Shown here: piece by piece, positions 41,854 through 51,500 of the stretch | Layout: every line of letters begins with the position of its first letter | How positions within the stretch are numbered: position 1 is the first letter of the stretch | Assembly (NCBI RefSeq): GCF_001625015.1 | Contig: NZ_LVWJ02000019.1 | Location: 434,001-498,000 of the forward strand | Direction of reading: 5' to 3' | Source of the DNA: Lewinella sp. 4G2 | GTDB lineage: Bacteria > Bacteroidota > Bacteroidia > Chitinophagales > Saprospiraceae | Length of the DNA stretch: 64,000 nt | The notes under the pieces: model-generated | Seen by the model: the letters and a program-made list of their open reading frames with translations, nothing else | Told to the model about the DNA's origin: nothing | Databases searched by the model: none | Program-made: the position numbers and the translations under genes

Positions 41854-42820
41854 CTAACACCCAGCCTTCGTGGCGGACGGCTTGCTTGCGTTCTTTTTCC
41901 GTCAAGTCGGTTGGGGCGGCCAGGATACCCGTGAGCTTTTCGCTTTGCTGGGACGATCGGAGCCATTTTAGGTAGGTGCGGACTTGTTCCCGATCCACGA
42001 TCTTATCCTTTTTAGGCAGGGACAGCATACTGGGGTAGATCTCGGCGTGGAGGATCAAGGGTCCCACTGCTGGGAGGTCGCGGTCAAAGTCGGTCTGGAA
42101 AGGCCATACTCGCGTGTTCTCCTGGAGTTGCTCGTCGTTCACCAACTGGCAGAGGCGGGGGATACCGAGCAGGGATTGGCCACCAACGCTACCGGTGTAG
42201 GCCAGCTTCCAGGGTGGCTGCATTTTGGGTGCGCGCAGTTCCACCAGCCGCCGTTCTTTCAAAGAGACCCGTTTATTTTTTACCGGATAGGTGAAATCCT
42301 TTTTTGACCCCAAGAACACACCACTTTGTCCGGCGGGTACGCCCCAAAAAGGCCCGCTCCCTCCGGTAATTCGCCGGTTCAGGTCACCTCCGACAGTAAA
42401 GCGGTTGTTGGCGTTATCTTTTTTATCCCTGATAAGACTATTGAGTAGTTTCCAGATGGACGGCCAAGGTGCTTTCTTCCCAAGCCGTAGGGCTTTGGCA
42501 AAGCCCTTGGGGTAGCCGAAGGCAAAGTCCCACCCCACCAGAACGCGATGTTTCTTTTTGTGGAGATACCGCAAGCGGCGGCGCACGTAGGTCTGGCATT
42601 CGGCCCGCGTGCGAAAGTACTTGGTCACCGTGCGCCCCTCCGCTGGTCCTTCCGCTACCCAGATGGCGTCCTTCGCCGGCTTGGCCGGGCTGGGTTTGGA
42701 GCGGGAACTCCAGTCGATAACGAGGAAGTGGTCGAAGGGCTGCAAGGGGTGTACGTTGGCTGGGGCGCTGTCTACGTGCGTCCGGATTACTCTGGTATAA
42801 AGAGTGATTTCAATGATCAC
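41834..42820 (-). CDS. Unknown protein, possible RNase H-like fold
   Basis: 328 aa. FLVIDWSSRSKPSPAKPAKD, then AIWVAEG near residues 32-57, and RVLVGWDFAFGYPKGFA near 91-108, resemble proteins that databases call molybdopterin-guanine dinucleotide related or DUF429-like; the acidic DWSS and WDFAFGYP motifs recall an RNase H-like core. Basic patches (RRRLRYLHKKKHR) suggest nucleic-acid contact. No signal peptide. The start is uncertain: ATG 42820 gives about 30 residues before the first motif, and a TTG at about residue 26 is also possible. Its C-terminus lies in a hairpin repeat. I do not assign a function. Confidence 0.55.
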   Translation of the reverse strand: MIIEITLYTRVIRTHVDSAPANVHPLQPFDHFLVIDWSSRSKPSPAKPAKDAIWVAEGPAEGRTVTKYFRTRAECQTYVRRRLRYLHKKKHRVLVGWDFAFGYPKGFAKALRLGKKAPWPSIWKLLNSLIRDKKDNANNRFTVGGDLNRRITGGSGPFWGVPAGQSGVFLGSKKDFTYPVKNKRVSLKERRLVELRAPKMQPPWKLAYTGSVGGQSLLGIPRLCQLVNDEQLQENTRVWPFQTDFDRDLPAVGPLILHAEIYPSMLSLPKKDKIVDREQVRTYLKWLRSSQQSEKLTGILAAPTDLTEKERKQAVRHEGWVLGVASNQ

Positions 42821-42926
42821 ACATCTACCGGCAAGGTAGCTGTCCGTACCCTGGGTGCCAAGCTTTTCGAGTGGAGTATTTCCCGATCCGCTAATTATAT
42901 CCGGAACTCCTCGATAGAGTTCTACC

Positions 42927-44561
42927 CTACGCTACGGCCTCGCCAAACAACGCGAGCCGCTTCTCCTTGATCTCATCCGACTCCAGGTATTCGGAGTAGC
43001 TCAGCAGGCTATCGATCGTACCGCCGGGGCCGATCTCAATGATGCGGTTACAGGAGGTTTGTACCAATTCGTGGTCGTGAGAGCTCATGATGAAGTCCCC
43101 CTTGAATTCCTTCAGGGCGTTGTTCAGTGCCGTGATGGATTCCAGGTCAAGGTGGTTCGTCGGCTCGTCCAGCAAGAGGAAGTTCGGGCTGTTCAGCATC
43201 ATTTTACTGAGCATACACCGGACCTTTTCTCCACCGGAGAGTACGCTGCTGTCCTTGTGCACTTCCTCACCGGTAAAGAGCATCCGCCCGAGGAAGCCAC
43301 GGATAAACTGCTCATCCTTATTCTGGGAGTACTGCCGCAGCCACTCCACCAGGTCGAGACCGTTGGATGCTTGGAAATACTCAGCATTTTCGTTGGGAAG
43401 GTGCTGAACGGTGATCGTCTGCCCCCACTCTACCGTACCGCTATCGGCTTCGGTTTCTCCCGCCAGGATCTCGTAAAAGGCCGTCAGGGCCGTCGCTTCC
43501 TGCGCCAGGAGGGCAATCTTGTCCTTGCTGTTCATGGTGAAGGACACGTTGTCGAACAGTACGGTGCCTTCGGGCGACTTCTTGCTCAGGTTGGTCACCT
43601 TCAAGATCTGGTCTCCCGGCTCTCGCTCCGGCTGGAAAGCGATAAAAGGATACTTCCGCGAGCTGGGCTTGATTTCTTCGATATTGAGCTTCTCCAACGC
43701 CTTCTTCCGGCTCGTAGCCTGCTTGGACTTCGAGGCATTGGCGGAGAACCGGGCAATGAACTCTTGCATCTCGGCCCGCTTTTGCTCCATCTTCTTATTC
43801 TTGTTGGCCGCCTGTTGCAGCGCCAACTGGCTGGATTGGTACCAGAAGGTGTAATTACCCGTATAGATGTTGGCTTGCTGCCGGTCAATGTCCACAATGT
43901 GGGTACACACCATGTCCAAGAAGTAACGATCGTGGCTCACGATGATGATCGTGTTGGGGAAGTCCGCCAGGAAGTCGGCCAGCCAGTGTACCGTCGGTGC
44001 GTCCAGGTCGTTCGTCGGCTCATCGAGCAGGAGGATATCCGGGTTACCGAATAGCGCCTGGGCGAGGAGGACCTTTACCTTTTCGGGGCCGCTGAGTTCC
44101 TCCATCATCTTGTAGTGGAGGTCTTCCTTGATGCCCATATTCGAGAGCAGTTCGGCGGCGTCGGAGTCGGCCGTCCAGCCACCCATTTCGCCGTAGGTGT
44201 TTTCGAGTTCGGCGGCGCGCATCCCGTCGGCTTCGGTTGCCTCGGGGTTCATGTAGATGGCATTCTTCTCCTGCTCCATCGCGTAGAGCACTCCGTGGCC
44301 CATTTTGACGGTGTCGAGCACGGTGTGTTCCTCAAAACCGAAGTGGTTCTGGCTGAGGACGGCCATCCGGTTTCCCGGCTCGAGGCTGACGTGGCCGCGG
44401 GTGGGGTCCAACTCCCCGGAGATTACCTTCAGGAAAGTTGATTTACCGGCGCCGTTCGCACCAATGATACCATAACAGTTACCGTGAGTAAACTGGAGGC
44501 TGACTTCGTTGAAAAGTACGCGTTTACCGAACTGTACGGTAAGATCCTGGACGTTGAGCAT
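42927..44561 (-). CDS. ABC-F ATPase of the YbiT type, with a degenerate second site
   Basis: 544 aa, with two nucleotide-binding domains and the linker region (KSKQATSRKKALEKL, about 278-292). NBD1 has an intact Walker A, GANGAGKST (34-42), Walker B LLLDEP near 176, but signature LSGPE (156-160). NBD2 has AQEATALT (353-360) where GxxGxGKT is expected, while LSGGE (441-445) and LLLDEP near 461 are intact. One composite site (Walker A of NBD1 with the NBD2 signature) is therefore complete and the other lacks key residues on both sides. Family members act on ribosomes. Bacteroidota YbiT-like proteins appear to share this loss (memory of the family, not checked). Confidence 0.88.
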   Translation of the reverse strand: MLNVQDLTVQFGKRVLFNEVSLQFTHGNCYGIIGANGAGKSTFLKVISGELDPTRGHVSLEPGNRMAVLSQNHFGFEEHTVLDTVKMGHGVLYAMEQEKNAIYMNPEATEADGMRAAELENTYGEMGGWTADSDAAELLSNMGIKEDLHYKMMEELSGPEKVKVLLAQALFGNPDILLLDEPTNDLDAPTVHWLADFLADFPNTIIIVSHDRYFLDMVCTHIVDIDRQQANIYTGNYTFWYQSSQLALQQAANKNKKMEQKRAEMQEFIARFSANASKSKQATSRKKALEKLNIEEIKPSSRKYPFIAFQPEREPGDQILKVTNLSKKSPEGTVLFDNVSFTMNSKDKIALLAQEATALTAFYEILAGETEADSGTVEWGQTITVQHLPNENAEYFQASNGLDLVEWLRQYSQNKDEQFIRGFLGRMLFTGEEVHKDSSVLSGGEKVRCMLSKMMLNSPNFLLLDEPTNHLDLESITALNNALKEFKGDFIMSSHDHELVQTSCNRIIEIGPGGTIDSLLSYSEYLESDEIKEKRLALFGEAVA

Positions 44562-44706
44562 GGCGGAAGGGCTTGTAATTGCGGCCGCAAAATTACGGAA
44601 AATTGCGTTGGCGTGTTGTAGCTCTAGTAAACGCTGCCAGGGGAGGTTGGGTTGAGGGTTTGGCAGGTCAAAAGCACCGCCGGGATTGAGTTAAAGATTA
44701 GGTCTT

Positions 44707-44723
44707 GGCGCTGCCGCGGATGT
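44707..44723 (+). repeat. Dispersed 16-bp repeat, degenerate copy
   Basis: GGCGCTGCCGCGGATGT: matches the core except that the 3' part reads GGATGT in place of GGGTGC. It is at the edge of the AT-rich islet. Confidence 0.5.
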
Positions 44724-44764
44724 AGAGCTTGTGGGGTAAACTGTGTCAAAACATACTCATACAT

Positions 44765-45091
44765 TTAATACGGTGGGTTTGTGGTAACACCTAGCACCCC
44801 TATACTGACTACGAGAATAAAGCAAAGACAGAAAAATGTCAGCACGTTTAAGGTCAGACTTAGTATTCCAGAGGCAAAAAACAGAGGCTTTTTATGTTGC
44901 GCTGACTTAAAAAATGACCTTAGGATTAATACTACTCTAAATAACCATACTACAATTAAAAATAATGATGCGTATGTATACATCATTACATCTTGCCACA
45001 TATTGGGCATATCATTAAATAGGGCAGCCATTGAAATAAAGAACATCAAATCAAAGAACAACCAAATCAATTGCGCTAAAATGGTTTTCAT
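44765..45091 (-). CDS. Small membrane protein, unknown
   Basis: 108 aa with about four hydrophobic segments: LIWLFFDLMFFISMAALF, YTYASLFLIVVWLF, KPLFFASGILSLTL and FFCLCFILVVSIGVLGV. Base composition is clearly poorer in GC than neighbouring genes. The downstream neighbour in transcription order is the end of the islet. It starts 45 bases after the stop of the lipoprotein gene, so the two could be one transcript. No family recognised; possibly acquired by transfer. Confidence 0.55.
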   Translation of the reverse strand: MKTILAQLIWLFFDLMFFISMAALFNDMPNMWQDVMMYTYASLFLIVVWLFRVVLILRSFFKSAQHKKPLFFASGILSLTLNVLTFFCLCFILVVSIGVLGVTTNPPY

Positions 45092-45136
45092 TGTTCAGCA
45101 TTTAAATTCTTAAAATCTCAACCATTTTCACACCTC

Positions 45137-45649
45137 CTATTTCTTGTTTAGCTCCGGTTCAATCATATTGCACAGAGTTCTTAAGTTAAACAAACCTTCA
45201 GTAGACGTAGACCAATCATACTCATCTGGATACTGGTAAAACGTATCGTGCATGTAATAAACAAAGGAAGTAGCTACTTGCCCATCTCGCTTAATGCCGT
45301 GGGGCCTGAAATTTTCCCGCTCACTGGAAACCCAGGTGCCATTGTGGTTTCTGAGGTAGCACTCTCCAACGTATACTGTTAAAGCATTTAAAAAGAAATG
45401 CGTAGCGTGTTCATAAGGATCAAATTCTTTGGCAAGATATAATTTTGCCAATTCAGCTTGAATGGAATCTAATGATTCTACCGTGAAGTTTAATAAAACA
45501 TCATTTAGGCTAGTGTCAGCCCGCAGGTGTTCGATATAAGAATCTACAGTGTATTCCCCCTCTGAATTGTAGGGATATACAGACTCAGAATCCATAGAAC
45601 AACCTTGTAGAATTAATAATAGCGGCAGAAGCAGTAGGCATAGTTTCAT
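45137..45649 (-). CDS. Small lipoprotein, unknown
   Basis: 170 aa. A lipobox LQGC (Cys17) follows MKLCLLLLPLLLI. The body has a helical part with ATHFFLNALTVYVGECYLRN and NHNGTWVSSE. This L-x-x-x-Y-x-G-E-x-x-R...G-x-W-V pattern is seen in small proteins tied to immunity or stress in other bacteria, but I cannot make the call. GC content is low, as in the next gene downstream. It could be a membrane-side immunity protein; no toxin gene is visible here. Confidence 0.6.
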   Translation of the reverse strand: MKLCLLLLPLLLILQGCSMDSESVYPYNSEGEYTVDSYIEHLRADTSLNDVLLNFTVESLDSIQAELAKLYLAKEFDPYEHATHFFLNALTVYVGECYLRNHNGTWVSSERENFRPHGIKRDGQVATSFVYYMHDTFYQYPDEYDWSTSTEGLFNLRTLCNMIEPELNKK

Positions 45650-45794
45650 AAACTTTTAGAGTAGAAAAGCCGAATTGAGATAATCTATTTTAAATAGTAT
45701 AAATCACATCAGTTAAGTGGGACGGCAATACTTTAAACTATCAGACATCAATATAAGGATTAAATATTGACACCTCTTTGCCCCCAAAAACCCG

Positions 45795-45810
45795 GCACCC
45801 GCGCCAGCGC
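45795..45810 (-). repeat. Dispersed 16-bp repeat, copy beside a terminator
   Basis: GCACCCGCGCCAGCGC, one mismatch from the consensus (C for G in the centre), directly followed by an A9 tract and the next terminator hairpin. Confidence 0.6.
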
Positions 45811-45850
45811 AAAAAAAAATGCCCCGCCAAGCAAAAAACCTGACGGGGCA
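45811..45850 (-). terminator. Terminator of the 820-aa T9SS protein gene
   Basis: Stem TGCCCCG / CGGGGCA with a TTTTTTTTT tract on the minus strand, 26 bases past the stop. Confidence 0.88.
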
Positions 45851-45875
45851 ACTCTTTTCAAAAGTAAAGCAAAGC

Positions 45876-48338
45876 TTACTTGACCAGCAACAGACTCTCT
45901 CCGTTAACGCGGAGGAGGTAGCGGCCAGCGGGTAAGTCCGCCGTAGCGATCTCGGTGCGCTGGAAGCCGGCGGCCAGGCGGCCACTGCGGAGTTCACGGC
46001 CGAGGGCATCGTACAGGCTGTAGTTCGTCGTTTCGGCAAACTCCGTTTCTACCGTAAAGGCATTCCCGATGGGGTTGGGGTAGGCGGAAAGCGTAACACC
46101 CGAAGCCCGCTCGATGCGGATGACGTCGGACAACTGTGTAGCACCGTCAAAATCAACGGAACGGAGGCGGTAGTAGGAAGCACCGAGCGGCTGCTCGTCC
46201 ATGGCTTCGTAAGCTACTTCGCGGTCGCTATTGCCAGCGGCGTTCACCGTTGCAATTTCCGTCCAGGCGTCGACACCGTTGCGGCTGCGCTCGAGGTAGA
46301 ACATCTCCGTATTTTCTTCGGAAGAAGTAGACCAGGTGATTTTGTTGGCTTTATTCATGGCTACCCCGCGGAAGTCGCTGAGGGTCACGGGGAGGGCCGT
46401 TACGTTGACAATAGAGATGTTGTCAACGGTAATGTAACCTTCACCACTTCCCCGCTCTACCTGTAGTTGAAGGGTGGCCGAACCGGGAGGAGCGATGTAC
46501 GTGTATTCGGAACGAACGTAATCTTCACCCTGAGGGATGTTATTGTCGACGCGTCCACCATCATCTCCATCTACGTCCAGGATAGCACCGGCAGCATCGC
46601 GGAAGGTGTAGTTTACTTTAGCAAAGTCCAGTGAACCAGCATATTTGCTATCGAAGGAGGTCATAATTTCGGCACCTTCGCTAACTGCATACTCCGGAGT
46701 GGAAGCTGTTGCGTACTCGCCGGATGGATCATTAAACGTCAAAGCCATCACGCCAGTGGCGGGATCCTGCACCAACTCGTTGCGGAAGGTCGCTTCGGTA
46801 AGCGCGGAACCGGCTTCAAAGTCACCATTTACAACCAGTTCTCCTTCGGGCGTCATCGGAGCTTCAACCGTGTAAGGCAGGAAGCAGACATCATCTACAA
46901 CGTAGTCGACGCCAGGGTTACCATTGAACTGTACGGCGAAGTGGGCAATATCGGGGTCTGTAGCCTCAGCAATAAGACGGTAACCGATCAACTCATTACC
47001 CTCAATCTTGATGGACACCATACTCAGGGTTGAGGAGTAATCGTCGTTGAAGAACTTAATTTCAGCATTCGGGAAACCACCATCTACAAGCGTCTTGGCC
47101 ACAAAGTTGAGTTCGTAAGCGCCACCGGGGCCGATGTCACCGTAAGTCGCCGTACCACAGCCGTTGGCGGCACACGCAACGCGGAGCGCACCACTATTTA
47201 GGGTACCCTGATCAGCGGACCAGGTGATGTCCATATCATCACCAAAAGCCGTTGAGTAATTGGAGATATTAGCATCGAAGGTCTGGTTACTCACCAAGCC
47301 GTCAGGGCAAAAATCTACGGGGGGTTGAGGATCAGTCATGGATAAACACCAGTTATCCGCAATGGATGAGGCGCTTTCTCCGCCTACAATTGTTACGCGG
47401 ACTTCATTAGCTTCCGGTGGGCAAATACCACTGAAGTTGAAGGTTTCGAAGTCAGCGGAGGTAAGGTCCATGGACTGCTCACCGTAGCGGGTAAAGGTGG
47501 TGTTGTCCACAAACGCAAAACGAACCTGAGCGTAACCAGCTGTCGCCAAACGCTTAGCGTCTACCTGGCCGTAAAAGACCTCGCCGTTGCTGGCTGGTTT
47601 TGCCTGGTAGAATTCGAAGTAGGTATCGGGCAGCGGACCAACCTGTACGGCGCCGGATCCACCAACACCGCCGGTAGCTGAGGCAGTACCCACCGGTGAA
47701 CCGCCGGCGTTAGCGAAAGAACCGTAAGCACTCAGATCACCATCGTCAAGAAGTGGGTTCGTGAACAGGTTATTTTCACATACGGGGGTGACGGGTGCCG
47801 TCGTCAGATCAAAACACCAGTTATCCGTGCGGAAAACGCCGTCTCCCTGTACGGCTAACTGAACTTGTGCAGTACCTGCAGGCGACACCAAGGTGCGGCT
47901 AATGGTTTGCCAATCCATATTCTCGTCGGCAAATACGGTAAAGTCCGCAGCACCGATGTCCGCACCGTTCATATCCCGGTAGTAAATAGCAATGCCAACG
48001 TAGTCGGCTTCCGTCGGTAAACGGAGGATGTCGACCGCAAAAGTGTATTCCGTGTTTTCGGCAATACCTCCTACCGTTTGCGCAATGGCACCAAAACCAG
48101 TAGAATTGATCTCTGCGGAGTTAGCCGAACCATCTCCGGTGTTGCTTGACAGACCAGTGAAAGCTGCACCGCTGAAAAGGTAGTAGCTATTCGGAAGACC
48201 AGTTCCGCCATCTAAACCGCCTTCAAAATCGGCGTTATTGGCCAGCGTGGAGGCACACTGTGCCTGAAGGGCACCCACCGATAACAGGAGGGCCAGCAAG
48301 GTCAGGCCCTTGCGAAAATAAGTAAAGTCTAATTGCAT
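45876..48338 (-). CDS. T9SS-exported protein with carbohydrate-binding-like modules
   Basis: 820 aa from MQLDFTYFRKGLTLLALLLS at 48338; the longer frame to 48452 has no signal sense. After the signal peptide (about 1-27) come three or four beta-sandwich modules of about 150 residues, each with the pattern NPLLDDGDLSAYGSF / TDNWCF / NADFEGGL, as in carbohydrate-binding modules that begin with a phrase like N-x-D-F-E. The C-terminal end has a domain with PLGASYYRLRSVD and a T9SS tail (LSAYPNPIGNAFTVE...GRYLLRVNG). It probably acts on the surface. It follows the SprB-repeat gene after a terminator. Confidence 0.85.
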   Translation of the reverse strand: MQLDFTYFRKGLTLLALLLSVGALQAQCASTLANNADFEGGLDGGTGLPNSYYLFSGAAFTGLSSNTGDGSANSAEINSTGFGAIAQTVGGIAENTEYTFAVDILRLPTEADYVGIAIYYRDMNGADIGAADFTVFADENMDWQTISRTLVSPAGTAQVQLAVQGDGVFRTDNWCFDLTTAPVTPVCENNLFTNPLLDDGDLSAYGSFANAGGSPVGTASATGGVGGSGAVQVGPLPDTYFEFYQAKPASNGEVFYGQVDAKRLATAGYAQVRFAFVDNTTFTRYGEQSMDLTSADFETFNFSGICPPEANEVRVTIVGGESASSIADNWCLSMTDPQPPVDFCPDGLVSNQTFDANISNYSTAFGDDMDITWSADQGTLNSGALRVACAANGCGTATYGDIGPGGAYELNFVAKTLVDGGFPNAEIKFFNDDYSSTLSMVSIKIEGNELIGYRLIAEATDPDIAHFAVQFNGNPGVDYVVDDVCFLPYTVEAPMTPEGELVVNGDFEAGSALTEATFRNELVQDPATGVMALTFNDPSGEYATASTPEYAVSEGAEIMTSFDSKYAGSLDFAKVNYTFRDAAGAILDVDGDDGGRVDNNIPQGEDYVRSEYTYIAPPGSATLQLQVERGSGEGYITVDNISIVNVTALPVTLSDFRGVAMNKANKITWSTSSEENTEMFYLERSRNGVDAWTEIATVNAAGNSDREVAYEAMDEQPLGASYYRLRSVDFDGATQLSDVIRIERASGVTLSAYPNPIGNAFTVETEFAETTNYSLYDALGRELRSGRLAAGFQRTEIATADLPAGRYLLRVNGESLLLVK

Positions 48339-48463
48339 GATTGGTAGGTTTTTGCGACTGGAATCAAGCCCGGAATCGCAGGCTTTAACTGGCCAAGGAT
48401 AAGGAGATATAGCGTTAAGGCGAGCAAAAAAGGCGGCTAAATGTCCTAACAATACATAGTAAA

Positions 48464-48502
48464 AACCAGCAAACCCCGCCGGCTATGGGGCCTGGCGGGG
48501 TC
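48464..48502 (-). terminator. Terminator of the SprB-repeat gene
   Basis: Stem ACCCCGCC / GGCGGGGT followed by TTGCTGGTTTTTAC on the minus strand, about 55 bases past the stop. Confidence 0.75.
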
Positions 48503-48555
48503 TGCAATCCATTGTAGGTTATCCGGCCAATTTTAGCCGGGAACTGGCGTTCAAC

Positions 48556-51500
48556 TTAGTTAATTACTACGCGAATCGTCTCCTGCTCGCCTCCAACCGT
48601 CAGTTGAAGAACGTAGATGCCGGCCTGGAGACCGCGTACGTCCACGTCCGCCGCCACCGTTCCGGCGGGAAGCTTGAGTGAAGTGCCGGCGGCGCGGCCC
48701 TGAGCGTCGAAGAGGCGGATGCCTACACCTTCGCTCACGTCGGCGCGGTCACTGAGTTCAACGTGGACAAAGCCATTGTTGGAAGGGTTCGGGAACACCC
48801 GGCCGAGGGTCGTTACCCCAGCGGCGAAGTTCAATTCCACTACGTTCGACATCAGGTCACCAAACTCGGCGTCGATGAGGCGGATGCGGTAGAAGTTGCG
48901 GCCGTTGACCGGCGAGACGTCCGACTGGCGGTAGATCGCATCGCTACCGGACATAAACGCCGCCTCGGTGAGGCCTTCCCGCACCATCTCGAAATCGACT
49001 CCGTTGGTAGAGCGCTCCAGTTCGAACTGGTAGAAGCTACCGTCATTAGGCACCGTCCATTCAATCGTCACTTCCCGGTTGGCTAGGTTGTTCATTACGC
49101 CGGTTGCCGTCAGGTTGCCGCCACAGCTGGCGGGGTTAGCGATGACGTTGACGAGGAAGGGATCACGGCTCACGCAACCGCCGCCGGAAGCGGTCAGGTT
49201 GGCGTTGTAGAGGCCGGTTTCCGTCCAGGAATTCGTCACTACTGGGCCGTTCAGGACGGCTGCTTCGGCGGGGCCGCCGAAGTTCCACGTCAGCAGGTTA
49301 CCCGGAGTTGGGTTCAGGGCCGTGAAGGTGGCATCCTCACCAACGCAAACGCGGGTGGTTCCGGATACCTGAGCATTCGCGGCGTCACCAACGGTGATCA
49401 GGACGGGTTCGGTCTCCCGGTAGCGGCAGAGGCCGCGGCGGACACAGCGCGCGAAGTAAGTATTCTCGTAGATCGCGCCGGGCTGGTAGTTCTCCGTGTT
49501 GGTATTCGGGATCGGCGTCCAGAAATCAATGTCCAGATCGGGGCCGACGGTCGTCATCATCCATAGGTACTGGAGCTCACCCTGGCCACCGGTAGCGGGG
49601 GCGGTTTCGACGAGTTCATCCGGTACGTTGCCAGGGCCGCAAAGGGTTTGGTTGCCGCTGATCGCTCCTGGGTCGTCCACGTTGTCGATACAGGGGCTCG
49701 TAAAGCCGGCGTCGATCGTTGGGATTCGACCGTTAGGCCCAACCGTGTAGAAGGGCGTCATCAGCATCTGCGGGTCCACGTCGCTGTCGTCGCCGTCGTT
49801 ACCCATATTCTGTTGCGTTGCCGTCAGGTCGGCGGGTTGCTCGAAGGTCAGTTTGTAGGTACCGGGGTTGACCATGAACATGTACATCCCGTTTTCGTCG
49901 GTGAACTGCATGTCCATGAAGCTGCCGTCCTGGCTATTTACGGTGACTTTTACGCCTTCAATACCGGGTTCACCGGGGTCCTGCATACCGTTGCCGTTGA
50001 GGTCTTCCCAGACGAAATCGCCGAGTTTCGCCATACAGTCATCGGTGATTTCAATGGTTCTTTCCAAATCCACGGTACAACCGTTGGCGCTGCCGCTGGT
50101 GTAAACTGCGGACAGTACGTACGTACCGGGCGCCAGCGTAGAGGGGTCCAGTTCCGTAACGACGACGTCGTTGATCGTATAGGTGATATTGGCCGTGGTA
50201 GCTACGCCACCCTCAATAGCGACGGCGTTGAGCGCCACGGCACTATCGAACGTACAGAGTAAGGACGGTGGCTCCGGCTGGAAACTCAACGTCGGGTAAT
50301 CACACTGGTTGGCGAAGGAAAGGCTGGATAATCCATTGGAGACCGTCGCGCTGAAGGCCTGCCCATCAATTACCCGGAAGGTGATGACGTAGAGGGATTG
50401 GTTGGCGTTGTCCGGGTCCGGCGTTTCGGTGAGCTCCGTCCCGATGGGGAGGGGAGCCGTCGGGGTACCGAGGTTGGTGAACATTCCGGTGCGGTCGGTG
50501 ACCGTCCAGGTTTGTCCCGGGCTGGCCGTCACGGTGATGGTTTGCTGGAACTGTCCGTTGCCGGGGTTCGAGGCATTGCTCAGGCAGTTACACTCATCGA
50601 GCTCGCCGGTAGGGACCGGTACAAATCCTGCATCGACGGTGGGGTCGAACTCACCCGCTTCCAAATTATAAATGCCGGTCATTCCGTTCATGGCAGGGTC
50701 GGCGTCACTATCACCTGCGTCAGCGCCCTGATTGGCTTCCGTACGGATGTTGCCGGGCAACTCGGGGAAGAGGACGCTGTAATCTCCGGGCACGAGGCCG
50801 TTGAATGCATACATTCCGTTGGCGTCGGTTACCGTTTCGTCGATGATATCACCGTTCGCGTTCTTCAGGAAGACGGTGTAACCAGCCACACCGGGCTCGT
50901 TAGGATCTTGCTGCCCGTCGGCGTCGTAATCGAGCCAGACGAAGTTACCGAGGCCCGCAAAGGCCGCCAGCGTTTCGCTACAAACCGTCGTACAGCCGTT
51001 TGCATCGGTGACGGTAGCGGAGTAAGTGCCAGGAGCGAGATCGGAGATTGTTTGAGTAGTCGCGCCGGTATTCCACAGGTAGGTGTAAGCACCCGTACCG
51101 CCCGTTCCGGTAACGCTTAGCGAGCCGTTATCTCCAAGGGTAGATTCCTGCAGCACGTTGACGGTACAGGTGAGCGCATCTGGCTCGGTGATGGTGAAAG
51201 GCGCCACCGCCGTACAGCCATTGGCGTCGGTAACGGTGACGGATTCGGTGCCGGCGGGTAAACCGACGATGGGGGTTCCCACCGCTCCGTTGCTCCAGGT
51301 AATTTCGTAGGGCTGCGTGCCGCCGGAAACGAGGACGGATGCCGTGCCGTTAGCGTCGCCGTTACAGTCGTTATCCGTGGTTTGTACGCTCAGGTCGATC
51401 GCGTCAGGCTCGGTAACCGTGAAATTGGCGACCGCGGCGCAGGCGTTGGCGTCCATAACGGTGACGGAATAATTGCCGGCAGTGAGACCGTCCAGGTCCG

